Assembly (NCBI GenBank): GCA_027491255.1
Contig: JAIXWM010000054.1
Location: 1-64,000 of the forward strand
DNA: 64,000 nucleotides
From: Rubrivivax sp.
Lineage (GTDB): Bacteria > Pseudomonadota > Gammaproteobacteria > Burkholderiales > Burkholderiaceae_C
Direction: 5' to 3'
Shown here: piece after piece, positions 44,137-55,214 of the stretch
How positions within the stretch are numbered: position 1 is the first letter of the stretch
Layout: each line of letters begins with the position of its first letter
Program-made: the position numbers and the translations under genes
Notes under the pieces: model-generated
The model's input: the letters and a program-made list of their open reading frames with translations, nothing else
Databases searched by the model: none
Told to the model about the DNA's origin: nothing

Positions 44137-44813
44137 GCGGCGCAATCCTGCTCGTCCTCGGCCAGCATCTGCCGCAGCAGCGGCACGGTGACCGCCCGCG
44201 ATTGCGCCAGCGCGTAGTCGTCCAGCCGATCCAGCAGCCGCATCAGCGAGCCCAGGTCGCGCTCGAACCGGTACAGCAGCCAGGTCAGCACCTCTTCGCC
44301 AAGAGCGATGCCGCGGCGCGCGGCCTCTCGCAGCAGCACGCGCCGGGTTCCGGCGTCGTCCAGCGCCTGCAGCGCGAAGACATGCCCCCAGGCGATCCGG
44401 GTGCGCAGGTCTTCGCGCAAGGGCAGGTCCACGGGCGGCGCGTCCCCGGCCGCAGCCCAGGTGCAGCCCTGGCCCTGAGCCTCGACCAATGCCGCGAACA
44501 GGCGCTGCTGCGCTGCCGCGTCCAGGCCGTGCACATCGTCGACCAGCACCAATGCCGTGCCGGGGAAGATGGCCGGCGCTGCTGCCAGGCTGGCATCGAA
44601 CCAGACGACGCCCAGCCCACCCGCGGCGCAGGCCTGGGCCAGCGCGCGCAGAAGGTGCGTCTTGCCGCTGCCAGGCGGGCCCCACAGATAGACCGGAGCG
44701 CGGGGCGGCAAGGCAGCGCGCAGGTGCTCCAGGACCACGGCGCCGGGTTCGGCCAGGAAATCCTCGAAAGTCGCCTGCGGCTCGGGCCGCAAAGCCAGCG
44801 GCACCTGTCTCAT
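44133..44813 (-). CDS. hda: DnaA-related regulatory inactivator Hda
   Basis: 226 residues from ATG 44813. Starts with QVPLALRPEPQATFEDFLAE, the family's clamp-binding style N-terminus (QxPL), then Walker A LWGPPGSGKTHLLRALAQAC, Walker B ALVLVDDVHGLDAAAQQRLF and an arginine-bearing sensor 2 region (LYRFERDLGSLMRLLDRLDD). With the sliding clamp it triggers ATP hydrolysis on DnaA after initiation. No DnaA DNA-binding domain IV, as expected. Coupled by ATGA to the upstream permease. Confidence 0.93.
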   Translation of the reverse strand: MRQVPLALRPEPQATFEDFLAEPGAVVLEHLRAALPPRAPVYLWGPPGSGKTHLLRALAQACAAGGLGVVWFDASLAAAPAIFPGTALVLVDDVHGLDAAAQQRLFAALVEAQGQGCTWAAAGDAPPVDLPLREDLRTRIAWGHVFALQALDDAGTRRVLLREAARRGIALGEEVLTWLLYRFERDLGSLMRLLDRLDDYALAQSRAVTVPLLRQMLAEDEQDCAA

Positions 44814-45880
44814 TGACGGAAGAGTTCGCTGCCCAGGTACAAGGTCTGCAGACGCCTCACCGCCACGAGCGCGACGGCGCTCAAGGGCAGCGCGACCAGC
44901 ACGCCGACGAAGCCGAACAAGTGCCCGAAAGCCATCAGCGCGAAGATCACGGCCAGCGGGTTCAGGCCGATGCGCTCGCCGACGAGGCGGGGCGTGAGCC
45001 AGAAGCTCTCCAGCAACTGGCCGATGCCGTAGACCACGGCCACCACCAGCAAGCCCTGCAGCGAGGCGAACTGCAGGATGCCCGCCATCAGCGCCAGCAC
45101 CAGACCGAGGCCGAAGCCGACATAGGGGATGAAGACGGCCAGGCCGGTGAACACACCCACAGGAAGCGCCAGGTCGAAGCCGAACAGCGCCAGCGCGGCG
45201 GAGTAGTAGGCCGCCAGCACCAGCATCACGGCCAGCTGGCCGCGAAGGTACTGGCCCAGCAGCGAGTCGCACTCCGAAAAGAAGCCCTCGACCGCCGCCT
45301 GCATGCGCTGCGGCACAAGGCCCCGCAACCTCTGCATGATGTGTGGCCAATCCATCAGCAGGTAGTACAGCACCACGGGCACCAGCAGCGCATTGCCGAG
45401 CACCGCCAGGGCCACGCTGCCGCCGATGCGCAGAGAGCTCAGCAGCGCCGCACTCCACTCCTCTGCATTGGCGCTCAGGTACTTCAGCACGAAGGCCTTG
45501 ATGCTCGCCACGTCCAGCCGCAGTTCGATGCCCAGCTGCGCCAGCCACGGGGCGAGCGTCTGGTTGAGCTTTTCCGCCAGTTGCGGGATCTGTGCCTGAA
45601 GCAAGGGGATTTCCTTCGACAGCACAGGAACGATCAGCAGCGCCACCGCCAGCAGGCCGGCGATCAGGGCGAGTTCGACTGCCAGGACGGCCACCAGACG
45701 GGGGACGCGCCGCGCGACCAGCCTCTTGACCAGCGGATGAAGCGCATAGGCCGCGATCGCCCCGATCAGGAAGGGGGTCAGGACAGGCGCGAGCAGCGCG
45801 AGCAAGCACAAAGCGACCGCGCCGATAGCCGCCCAGGTGAGCGCGCGCCGCTGGGTCAGGCTCAGCGTCAAGTCCGCCAC
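44810..45880 (-). CDS. AI-2E family transporter (PerM-like permease)
   Basis: 356 residues with about eight membrane helices: ALTWAAIGAVALCLLALLAP, LVAVLAVELALIAGLLAVAL, then QLAVMLVLAAYYSAALALFG, and FTGLAVFIPYVGFGLGLVLA, which is the family signature. A soluble segment between residues 90 and 170 is usual. Some members export autoinducer-2 or proteobacterial ions; the substrate here is unknown. It overlaps the SirB1 gene by 13 bases and hda by four. Confidence 0.9.
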   Translation of the reverse strand: MADLTLSLTQRRALTWAAIGAVALCLLALLAPVLTPFLIGAIAAYALHPLVKRLVARRVPRLVAVLAVELALIAGLLAVALLIVPVLSKEIPLLQAQIPQLAEKLNQTLAPWLAQLGIELRLDVASIKAFVLKYLSANAEEWSAALLSSLRIGGSVALAVLGNALLVPVVLYYLLMDWPHIMQRLRGLVPQRMQAAVEGFFSECDSLLGQYLRGQLAVMLVLAAYYSAALALFGFDLALPVGVFTGLAVFIPYVGFGLGLVLALMAGILQFASLQGLLVVAVVYGIGQLLESFWLTPRLVGERIGLNPLAVIFALMAFGHLFGFVGVLVALPLSAVALVAVRRLQTLYLGSELFRQ

Positions 45881-46737
45881 CCTGTCGCATCGTCGCCACG
45901 CAGAACCGCCAGGCGCTCGCGCAGCGCCGCGGCATCGGTGGCGTCACCGCGGTGCTCGAGGTAGGTCTCGATGTCGACGGCCGCGGCGTCGCGGTGCCCG
46001 AGCTCGGCCAGCGCGAGTCCGCGGTCGCGCCGCTCCTCCCACGCCTGCGGCAGCAGGATGACGAGACGCTGCTGCACTGCCAGCAGGCCGGTCCAGTCGC
46101 CTCCCGTGCGGTGGATCTCCTTCAGGTTGCGCAGCAGCCGGGCCAATGTTTCGCGCGCGGATGCGGTCTGTAGGAACAGGCCGAGAGGAACGTCGAAGTC
46201 CCCGACGAGTCCGCGCTGGCGCCGGTAGGGCGCCAGACGCTCCTCCAGGTCCTCGCGCGAGAGCGAGTGCCCGCTGAAGGGGTCGACGACCACCTCGCCG
46301 CGCGGCATGCGCAGCTTGACCAGGAAATGCCCGGGGAAATTGACGCCGCGCGCTCTCAAGCCCGCGTGGGACGCGAACTCCAAATACAGCAGCGCAAGCG
46401 TGATGGGGATCCCGCGCCGGCTGTCCAAGACCAGATGGAGGTAGCTGTTGGCCGGAGCGTAGTAATCGTTGACGTTGCCGCCGAAGGCCAGCTCGTCGAA
46501 GAAGTAGCGGTTCAGGAAGCGCAGGCGCTGCAGCGGAACGGCATCGGCCGGGATGCGACGCGCAAGCCGCCGGCCGAGCGTGTCCATCTCCACCAGTACG
46601 GCCTGCGGATCGAGCTGGGCGTCGACATCCTGCCCCACCGCAATGGCGGCCTCGAGCAGGGGGAAGCCCTCATCCTCGGCCACCAGGGTGGCGAAGTAGT
46701 CCAGCCGCGACGGCGCATGCAGATGCATCGCGTTCAT
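45868..46737 (-). CDS. SirB1 family (transglutaminase-like/TPR) protein
   Basis: 289 residues from ATG 46737 (MNAMHLHAPSRLDYFATLVA). SirB1 N-domain (Transglut_core2): LQRLRFLNRYFFDELAFGGN, VLDSRRGIPITLALLYLEFA and GVNFPGHFLVKLRMPRGEV. The C-terminal ~90 residues form TPR-like helices (AVQQRLVILLPQAWEERRDR, ALAELGHRDAAAVDIETYLE). The family is widespread in proteobacteria with no certain enzyme activity; the Cys and His of active transglutaminases are not obvious. Confidence 0.88.
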   Translation of the reverse strand: MNAMHLHAPSRLDYFATLVAEDEGFPLLEAAIAVGQDVDAQLDPQAVLVEMDTLGRRLARRIPADAVPLQRLRFLNRYFFDELAFGGNVNDYYAPANSYLHLVLDSRRGIPITLALLYLEFASHAGLRARGVNFPGHFLVKLRMPRGEVVVDPFSGHSLSREDLEERLAPYRRQRGLVGDFDVPLGLFLQTASARETLARLLRNLKEIHRTGGDWTGLLAVQQRLVILLPQAWEERRDRGLALAELGHRDAAAVDIETYLEHRGDATDAAALRERLAVLRGDDATGWRT

Positions 46738-46841
46738 GTCTGGCGCTCCGAAGGCTTGTTCACAGCGCGAGTCTAGCCGCAGGGCACTGTTGCCCGGGTC
46801 CGCGTTGCCCGAGCCCGCCATCGCCGGCGGTTCTCAGCCTG

Positions 46842-48401
<1,560 letters not shown>

Positions 48402-48530
48402 CGTCGGGCAGCTTCGGGGCCGCGAACCGCCGGGGCCGGAATCGGCGCCAGTGCGGCCTTGCAGCAGCTGCAGTTTACGGGAGGCGGACGCCTCGCCGCG
48501 GGGCAAGCCGCCCGAATCGGCTGGATCCGC

Positions 48531-48536
48531 TATACT
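48531..48536 (+). promoter_or_regulatory. -10 box of the rpsT promoter
   Basis: TATACT about 100 bases upstream of the rpsT start matches the sigma-70 -10 consensus TATAAT at five of six positions. No convincing -35 box at 17 bases was found, though a GC-rich spacer is common in this genome. The remaining ~95 bases would be the leader of rpsT mRNA. Confidence 0.5.
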
Positions 48537-48634
48537 CGACGGTCTTTGCGTTGGGTTCACGCCCAGGCAATGAACGCCACGGAGCACCAGACCAGGTCTG
48601 GCGCCCTTACCGAATACCGACCACGCTCAAGTCC

Positions 48635-48931
48635 ATGGCCACCTCGTCCAAAGCCAAGAAGAGAACTGTCCGCCTCGCCTCCGGCCGCAAGCGCGCCCGC
48701 CAGGACGTCAAGTTGAACGCCCACAACAGCTCGTTGCGTTCGCAGTTCCGCACGGTGGTCAAGAACGTCCAGAAGGCGGTCGTTGCCGGGGACAAGGCCA
48801 AGGCCGCCGATCTCTTCAAGGCCGGTCAGAGCGTGATCGACTCGGTGGCCGACAAGGGGCTGTTCCACAAGAACAAGGCTGCGCGCCACAAGAGCCGCCT
48901 GTCGGCCAAGATCAAGGCGCTGGCTGCCTGA
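48635..48931 (+). CDS. rpsT: 30S ribosomal protein S20
   Basis: 98 residues from ATG 48635. Highly basic: [20 protein letters not shown], then [20 protein letters not shown] and [20 protein letters not shown]. Part of the 30S body, binding 16S rRNA h44/h9. Monocistronic, between murJ (divergent) and a strong terminator. Confidence 0.97.
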   Translation: MATSSKAKKRTVRLASGRKRARQDVKLNAHNSSLRSQFRTVVKNVQKAVVAGDKAKAADLFKAGQSVIDSVADKGLFHKNKAARHKSRLSAKIKALAA

Positions 48932-48951
48932 CACGGGGCTTGCCCTACCGC

Positions 48952-48981
48952 ACAAAAGGCCTGCGCGAGCAGGCCTTTTGT
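48952..48981 (+). terminator. intrinsic terminator of rpsT (bidirectional)
   Basis: ACAAAAGGCCTGC, loop GCGA, GCAGGCCTTTTGT: a perfect 13 bp stem with flanking A- and T-runs, 20 bases after rpsT. The arrangement would terminate transcripts from both strands, so it also serves the DUF3579 gene that ends at 49007. Confidence 0.92.
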
Positions 48982-49006
48982 CTTGTGGACCGAACGGCAC
49001 GGGTGT

Positions 49007-49345
49007 TCAGCGCGGATCGGTTGCCGCGCCAGGCGGCGGCTCGGGCAGCAGGCACGCTTCGACGACGCGCAAGTCGTTGTCGCGCGCGAAGTTCATCACG
49101 AAGTCCCAGGCCATGGGCTCGACCTCCCGCAGGCCTTCGTCCACGATCACGCACTTGACGCCGTCGACCAGGCGCGGAAAGCACAACGGCGAGTAGCCGA
49201 TGTAGGCGCCGATGCCCGACTGGGCACCGCCGGGACGGAAGCTCGACATCGCCCCGGCAAGCCGCTCGGCCCAGTCGCTGGGGCGGAAGGCACGCCCCTC
49301 ATGCGTGATGCCCTGGATGAAGATCTGGCGTTTCGAAGCAGGCAT
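49007..49345 (-). CDS. DUF3579 domain protein
   Basis: 112 residues from ATG 49345 (MPASKRQIFIQGITHEGRAF). The block ITHEGRAFRPSDWAERLAGA, then YSPLCFPRLVDGVKCVIVDE and AWDFVMNFARDNDLRVVEAC is the DUF3579 pattern found in beta-proteobacteria, often next to argD as here. It has no known function. Divergent from argD with 244 bases between starts. Confidence 0.9.
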   Translation of the reverse strand: MPASKRQIFIQGITHEGRAFRPSDWAERLAGAMSSFRPGGAQSGIGAYIGYSPLCFPRLVDGVKCVIVDEGLREVEPMAWDFVMNFARDNDLRVVEACLLPEPPPGAATDPR

Positions 49346-49525
49346 GGGACAGGTGTTCGCAGCGGGTGGAGGCACGTCGGGCCCGCGCGGGACCGACCGT
49401 CGGAACAGCACCTCTGGCCAGCGCCCTGCATTGTGACGCCGCCGTGTTGCGTCGCAGCATCGCGCACGACGCTGGCCCGCACCTGACAGGGGCCGCGTCC
49501 CCTGCCCGCCCCTAAAATCCAGGCT

Positions 49526-49565
49526 GGCCGGGCTGTACCGGAAGGTGCCCCGGCCTTTTTCTTTT
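49526..49565 (+). promoter_or_regulatory. terminator-like hairpin in the argD leader
   Basis: GGCCGGG (49526-49532), a 16-base loop, CCCGGCC (49549-49555), then TTTTTCTTTT. The stem plus T-run looks like an intrinsic terminator or attenuator but lies only 24 bases before the argD start. A candidate -10 box TAAAAT is at 49512-49517. Confidence 0.55.
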
Positions 49566-49589
49566 CCACCGCCAAGGAGAAGTCACCCG

Positions 49590-50807
49590 ATGAACGCGCC
49601 CGCCCATCCCGCCGTCACCCGGCCCATGCCGCACGTGATGAACACCTACGGCCGCCTGCCGATTGCGATGTCGCACGGCCGAGGCAGCAGGGTCTGGGAC
49701 ACCGAGGGCCGCGAGTACCTCGACGCGCTGGCCGGCATCGCGGTCAACACGCTGGGCCATGGCCACCCGAAGCTGGTGCCGGCGCTGCAGGACCAGGTGG
49801 CGAAGATGATCCACTGCTGCAACTACTACGAGATACCGCTGCAGGAGGAACTGGCCGCGATGCTGTGCGAGTTCTCGGGCCTGGAAAGCGTGTTCTTCTG
49901 CAACAGCGGGCTCGAGGCCAACGAGGCGGCGCTGAAGATCGCGCGCAAATACGGTCACGACCGCGGCATAGACCGGCCCGAGGTCATCGTCTACGAGCGC
50001 GCCTTCCACGGCCGCTCCATCGCCACCTTGTCGGCCACCGGCAACGTCAAGGTGCAGAAGGGCTTCGAGCCGCTGGTCGAGGGCTTCGTGCGCGTGCCGC
50101 TGAACGACCTGGGTGCAGTCGAGTCCCTGGCGCGGACGAACCCCAACGTCGTCGCCGTCTTCCTCGAGACGATCCAGGGCGAGGGCGGCATCAACCCGGC
50201 CCGCGCCGACTATCTGCAGGGCCTGCGCCGCCTGTGCGACGAGCGCGGCTGGCTCCTGATGCTCGACGAGGTGCAGTGCGGCATCGGCCGCACGGGCAAG
50301 TGGTTCGCGCACCAGTGGGCCGGGATCGTGCCCGACGTGATGCCCATGGCCAAGGGCCTGGGCTCGGGGGTGCCGGTGGGCGCGGTGGCCACCGGCCCGA
50401 AGGCCACCGGCGTGCTCGGGCCGGGCAACCACGGCACCACCTTCGGCGGCAACCCGCTGGCCATGCGTGCCGGTGTCGAGACGCTGCGCATCCTGCGCGA
50501 CGACGGCGTGATGGACAACGCGACGCGCGTGGGCGCGCGGTTGCGCGCCGGCCTGGAGCGTGAACTCGCCGCGCTGCCGGGCGTGGTCGACATCCGCGGC
50601 CAGGGCCTGATGCTCGGCATCGAACTCGCCCGCCCCTGCGGCGTGCTGATGACGCGCGCGCTGCAGGCCGGCCTGCTGATCAGCGTCACCGCCGACAGCG
50701 TGATCCGCCTCGTGCCGCCGCTGATCCTTTCCGCCGACGAAGCCGACCAGATCGTGGCCTTGCTCGCCCCGCTGGTGAAGGCCTTCCTCGCGGAGCCGGC
50801 GGCATGA
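49590..50807 (+). CDS. argD: acetylornithine aminotransferase
   Basis: 405 residues from ATG 49590, with AAGGAG six to seven bases upstream. PLP-dependent class III aminotransferase that converts N-acetylglutamate semialdehyde to N-acetylornithine in arginine synthesis. Key blocks: VFFCNSGLEANEAALKIARK, YERAFHGRSIATLSATGNVK, LLMLDEVQCGIGRTGKWFAH, PLP-lysine in VMPMAKGLGSGVPVGAVATG, and GNHGTTFGGNPLAMRAG. Overlaps argF by ATGA (50804-50807), giving coupled translation. Confidence 0.95.
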   Translation: MNAPAHPAVTRPMPHVMNTYGRLPIAMSHGRGSRVWDTEGREYLDALAGIAVNTLGHGHPKLVPALQDQVAKMIHCCNYYEIPLQEELAAMLCEFSGLESVFFCNSGLEANEAALKIARKYGHDRGIDRPEVIVYERAFHGRSIATLSATGNVKVQKGFEPLVEGFVRVPLNDLGAVESLARTNPNVVAVFLETIQGEGGINPARADYLQGLRRLCDERGWLLMLDEVQCGIGRTGKWFAHQWAGIVPDVMPMAKGLGSGVPVGAVATGPKATGVLGPGNHGTTFGGNPLAMRAGVETLRILRDDGVMDNATRVGARLRAGLERELAALPGVVDIRGQGLMLGIELARPCGVLMTRALQAGLLISVTADSVIRLVPPLILSADEADQIVALLAPLVKAFLAEPAA

Positions 50808-51736
50808 AACCGGGGGACCGGCTGATGAAGCATTTCCTGCAGTTCAAGGACCTGCGCGCCGAGGAATACGCCTACCTCTTCGAGCGCACCCGCATCATCA
50901 AGACGCGCTTCAAGAACTACGAGCGCTACCAGCCGCTGGCCGACCGCACGCTGGCGATGATCTTCGAGAAGGCAAGCACGCGCACCCGCGTCAGCTTCGA
51001 GGCCGGCATGTACCAGATGGGCGGCTCGGTCGTGCACCTGACCACCGGCGACAGCCAGCTCGGCCGCGCCGAGCCCATCGAGGACAGCGCGCGCGTGATC
51101 AGCCGCATGGTCGACCTGGTGATGATCCGCACCTACGAGCAGGCCAAGATCGAGCGCTTCGCAGCGCATTCACGCGTGCCGGTGATCAACGGGCTGACCA
51201 ACGAGTTCCACCCCTGCCAGATCCTGGCCGACATCTACACCTACATCGAGCACCGGGGCTCCATTGCAGGCAAGGTCGTGGCCTGGGTGGGCGACGGCAA
51301 CAACATGGCCAACACCTGGCTGCAGGCGGCCGATATCCTGGGCTTCACGGTCCACGTCAGCACGCCCGAGGGCTATGCCGTCGACCCGGGCGTGGCCGGG
51401 GTGGCGCGCCAGGACTGCTGGCGCGTCTTCGACCACCCGATGGATGCCTGCGCCGGCGCCGACCTCGTCACCACCGACGTCTGGACCAGCATGGGCTACG
51501 AGGCCCAGAACGAGGAGCGCCGCAAGGCTTTCGTCGACTGGTGCGTCGACGAGGACATGATGGCTGCGGCGCGGCCCGACGCCTTGTTCATGCACTGCCT
51601 GCCGGCCCACCGCGGCGAGGAAGTGGCCGCAGAGGTCATCGACGGCCCGCAGTCGGTGGTCTGGGACGAGGCCGAGAACCGGATGCACGTGCAGAAGGCG
51701 CTGATGGAGTACCTGCTGCTCGGCCGCATCGGGTGA
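50804..51736 (+). CDS. argF: ornithine carbamoyltransferase
   Basis: 310 residues; start at ATG 50804 or the second ATG at residue 8. Forms citrulline from ornithine and carbamoyl phosphate. Carbamoyl-phosphate motif STRTR (residues 58-62), HPCQILADIYTYIEHRG, WVGDGNNMANTWLQAADILG and ornithine-site HCLPAHRGEEV are all intact. Two-gene operon with argD. Confidence 0.96.
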   Translation: MKPGDRLMKHFLQFKDLRAEEYAYLFERTRIIKTRFKNYERYQPLADRTLAMIFEKASTRTRVSFEAGMYQMGGSVVHLTTGDSQLGRAEPIEDSARVISRMVDLVMIRTYEQAKIERFAAHSRVPVINGLTNEFHPCQILADIYTYIEHRGSIAGKVVAWVGDGNNMANTWLQAADILGFTVHVSTPEGYAVDPGVAGVARQDCWRVFDHPMDACAGADLVTTDVWTSMGYEAQNEERRKAFVDWCVDEDMMAAARPDALFMHCLPAHRGEEVAAEVIDGPQSVVWDEAENRMHVQKALMEYLLLGRIG

Positions 51737-51799
51737 TGCCGCGGGGCGCGGCCCCGCACCCTGCCCCGCGCCCTGCCCCGGTCACAGAGCGCCGGCTTC

Positions 51800-52813
51800 T
51801 CAGGCGTCCAGCCCGCGCAGCGCCTGCGGGTTTTCTCGCCGGCAGTCCTCGATGTAGAGGCGGATGATGTCCTCGAAGCTCGCCTCGGCCTGCAGCCCGA
51901 GCGCGTTCGCCCGCGGAGTGACCACGCCGCGCGGCCAGTTGGCCACGATGCCGGCGATGCGCTCGTCGCGCTGCGGCTTCACGCGCGCCCTCACCTTCGG
52001 ACCGGCCACCTTCTCGAGCGCGTCCAGCATCTCCTGCACGCTGACGTTCAGGCCGGGCAGCGTGATCGCCGAGCGCCCGACGAAGGCCTCGCGGCTGGCC
52101 TCGGCCACCGCGATCAGGCCCCGGACCATGCTCTGCACCGAGCCCACGGGGTGACGCACCGACAGATCCACCGGGAGCGCCGCATCCTCGCCCGCCAAGG
52201 GCTCGCGGATGATGCCACTGAAGAAGGAACTCGCCGCGCCGTTGGGTCGGCCAGGCCGCACCGTCACCGTCACCAGGCGGGCCGCGCGCCCGTCGATGTA
52301 GCCCTTGCGGGTGTAGTCGGCGATCAGGTGCTCGCACACGAGCTTCTGCGTGCCGTAGCTGGTCTGCGGCATAGGCAGCGTGCTGTCACCGACGACTTCC
52401 GGAAAGGGGTACGCCGGGTCGGGGCCGAAGACCGCGATCGAACTCGAGAACACCAGGCACGTCGGCGCCGCACCGCGCTCGGTGCGGTGCCGCAACGCGT
52501 CCAGCAGTGCGCGCGTGCTGTCCAGATTGGAGCGCAGACCGAGATCGAAGTCGGTTTCGCATTCGCCCGAAACGGCCGAGGCCAGGTGGAACACGGCATC
52601 GAAGGGTTCGTCGCGCAGCGCCTCGCACTGAGCAAGCAGCGGGCCGGTGCGCACCTGCACGCGAGGGTGCTGCGCCATCTCGGGCCGCGCGGGGAACTGG
52701 TCGGTCAGCACCAGGGTGTCCACAGGACGACCTCCAAGATGGCCGCGCTCGAGCAGCGCGCGCGCAAGCCGGGTACCGACAAAGCCGGCGCCGCCGGTGA
52801 TCAGGATCTTCAT
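51800..52813 (-). CDS. denD: D-erythronate dehydrogenase (NAD-dependent epimerase/dehydratase family)
   Basis: 337 residues. Extended SDR: KILITGGAGFVGTRLARALL (Gly pattern GGAGFVG), VFHLASAVSGECETDFDLGL, FSSSIAVFG, and catalytic Tyr/Lys in SYGTQKLVCEHLIADYTRKG. RLVTVTVRPGRPNGAASSFF matches D-erythronate dehydrogenases, which oxidise D-erythronate to 2-keto-D-erythronate for later kinase and aldolase steps. Those partners (denK, otnC/otnI) are not in the window, so this assignment rests on protein likeness. Coupled by ATGA to the GntR regulator upstream. Confidence 0.82.
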   Translation of the reverse strand: MKILITGGAGFVGTRLARALLERGHLGGRPVDTLVLTDQFPARPEMAQHPRVQVRTGPLLAQCEALRDEPFDAVFHLASAVSGECETDFDLGLRSNLDSTRALLDALRHRTERGAAPTCLVFSSSIAVFGPDPAYPFPEVVGDSTLPMPQTSYGTQKLVCEHLIADYTRKGYIDGRAARLVTVTVRPGRPNGAASSFFSGIIREPLAGEDAALPVDLSVRHPVGSVQSMVRGLIAVAEASREAFVGRSAITLPGLNVSVQEMLDALEKVAGPKVRARVKPQRDERIAGIVANWPRGVVTPRANALGLQAEASFEDIIRLYIEDCRRENPQALRGLDA

Positions 52814-53610
52814 GGGGGAGTCTCCGCAAGAGGGGGGGATGAGTTTCGGGGGGAGGCGGACGCAAGCACGCCGCGTGCGACGAGCGGCTTGGGCGGCATG
52901 GCAAGGGAAGGCAGATCGCCACGGGTGGCGAGCACGTGCTCGATGTCCTCCGCCGCACCGTCGATGAGTTCGACGATGGCGCGTTCGGCCTGCGCCGGCA
53001 AGCGGGAAGCGACGGCATCGAGCACCGCCCGGTGCAGCGGCAGGGATTGCGCAGGCCCCGGAGCGCGCGAGGTCGAGATCTCGAAGCTGGTGCGCAGCAG
53101 GGCGCCCAGCGCCTTGCTCATCTGCACCAGCATGCGATTGTGGGAGGCCTGCATCAGCCCCTGGTGAAAGCGCAGGTCGTGGCTGACGTAGTCGCCGCCG
53201 TGCTCGATCGCCTCACGCATGCCGGCGTAGGCGGCCTCGAGCCCGGCCAGGTCCTGTGCGTCGGCGCGCTGCGCCGCCAGCCGCACCGCTGCAGGCTCGA
53301 CGATGCGGCGCAGTTCCTGCAGGTCGAGCAGGAAGTCGCGGGTCAGTCCGGCGGCGCCCTGCCAGGCGACCAGCTCGGGGTCGAACCAGTTCCAGTGGTC
53401 GGCCGGCAGCACCCGCGTGCCGAGCTTGGGGCCGGTGACGAGCATGCCCTTGGCCACGAGCGACTTGACCGCCTCGCGCACCACGGTGCGGCTGACCCCC
53501 AGGGTGGAGCCCAGCATGGGCTCGGGCGGCAAGGTCGCGCCCGGTGGGTGGCGACCCTCGGCAATGGCCCGCCCGAGGGCGTCGAGCGTCTGTGCCAGGG
53601 CATTCTTCAT
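52810..53610 (-). CDS. FadR-type GntR transcriptional regulator
   Basis: 266 residues from ATG 53610. Winged helix with KNALAQTLDALGRAIAEGRH, PPEPMLGSTLGVSRTVVREA and KSLVAKGMLVTGPKLGTRVL, followed by an FCD ligand domain (DLQELRRIVEPAAVRLAAQR, RFHQGLMQASHNRMLVQMSK, LHRAVLDAVASRLPAQAERA) carrying metal-binding Asp and His residues. This subgroup senses sugar acids. It lies at the end of the sugar-acid operon and overlaps denD, so it probably controls both arms around 56211. Confidence 0.9.
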   Translation of the reverse strand: MKNALAQTLDALGRAIAEGRHPPGATLPPEPMLGSTLGVSRTVVREAVKSLVAKGMLVTGPKLGTRVLPADHWNWFDPELVAWQGAAGLTRDFLLDLQELRRIVEPAAVRLAAQRADAQDLAGLEAAYAGMREAIEHGGDYVSHDLRFHQGLMQASHNRMLVQMSKALGALLRTSFEISTSRAPGPAQSLPLHRAVLDAVASRLPAQAERAIVELIDGAAEDIEHVLATRGDLPSLAMPPKPLVARGVLASASPRNSSPPLAETPP

Positions 53611-53659
53611 CGGCGGGAGCGAGCAGCGTGTCGAAGAAGCCGCCATCCGGACGCGCCGT

Positions 53660-53923
53660 TCAGCCGCGCGCGAACGCGGTGACCAGCGGCTGCGGCCCGA
53701 ACGGCATGCCGCCCGAGCGCACGAGCTGCCGTGGCGGCGTCCTGGTGCAGCGGGGGGCACTGCGGGCGCCCAAGGGGCTCATGCGCCGCTGCAGCCGCCC
53801 GCTGGGCATCGGGTTCGACAGCCTGGCCCGCGGCGTGCCTTCGTCGAGCGCGATCGCCGCCTCGCGCAAGCGCGCCCGCCTGTCAGGGACGGTTTCGAGG
53901 CTCACCCGTGTGAACGCGGCCAT
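53660..53923 (-). pseudogene. cupin-domain gene with internal in-frame deletion
   Basis: 87 codons. The start (MAAFTRVSLETVPDRRARLR) and the blocks ALDEGTPRARLSNPMPSG and CTRTPPRQLVRSGGM match a small cupin family of sugar-acid operons. The frame then jumps to the family's last strand PQPLVTAFARG, omitting about 45 residues that would carry the second cupin motif. The metal site is therefore incomplete. It starts two bases after the SDR stop, as a coupled operon gene would, and 49 bases separate it from the regulator. I recall the family from sequence only. Confidence 0.6.
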
Positions 53924-53925
53924 GG

Positions 53926-54696
<771 letters not shown>

Positions 54697-54700
54697 CGGG

Positions 54701-55189
54701 TCAGGCCTGCAAGGCAGCGGCCGCGAGCGCGGCCAGGGTTTCGGGGGGGTGTTCGATGCTCAGGGAGAGGGCGAACTCGTCGGGCCCGGGAGTCTCGAGC
54801 GTTTGCAGCTGGCTGTCCAGCAACGACGTCGGCATGTAATGCCCGCGCCGGCCGGCCAGGCGCTGCGCCAGCAACTCGCGCGGGCCGTGCAGATGCACGA
54901 AGCGCAGCGTCGGCACGTCCACGCGCAGGCGCTCGCGGTAGCGCCGCTTCAGCGCCGAGCACGACACGACCGTGCCGCCCGGAGCCGCCACCAGGCGTGC
55001 GGCGACGGCGTCGAGCCAGCCGGCGCGGTCCTCGTCCGTCAAGGGCGTGCCTGCGGCCATCTTGCGCACGTTGTGCGGCGGGTGCAGTTCATCGCCCTCG
55101 ACGAAGGGCAGTCCGAGGCGGGCTGACAAGAGCTGGCCGACCGTGGACTTGCCGCTGCCGGACACGCCCATCACGACCACACGATGCAT
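54701..55189 (-). CDS. gntK: gluconokinase
   Basis: 162 residues from ATG 55189. P-loop kinase phosphorylating D-gluconate to 6-phosphogluconate. VVVMGVSGSGKSTVGQLLSA, FVEGDELHPPHNVRKMAAGT, PLTDEDRAGWLD, VSCSALKRRYRERLR and GRRGHYMPTSLLDSQLQTLE are the full GntK signature. Four bases separate its stop from the SDR start; the upstream 2-hydroxyacid dehydrogenase completes the operon. Confidence 0.94.
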   Translation of the reverse strand: MHRVVVMGVSGSGKSTVGQLLSARLGLPFVEGDELHPPHNVRKMAAGTPLTDEDRAGWLDAVAARLVAAPGGTVVSCSALKRRYRERLRVDVPTLRFVHLHGPRELLAQRLAGRRGHYMPTSLLDSQLQTLETPGPDEFALSLSIEHPPETLAALAAAALQA

Positions 55190-55214
55190 CGTGGCACCCT
55201 CGCGCCAGCCGGCG

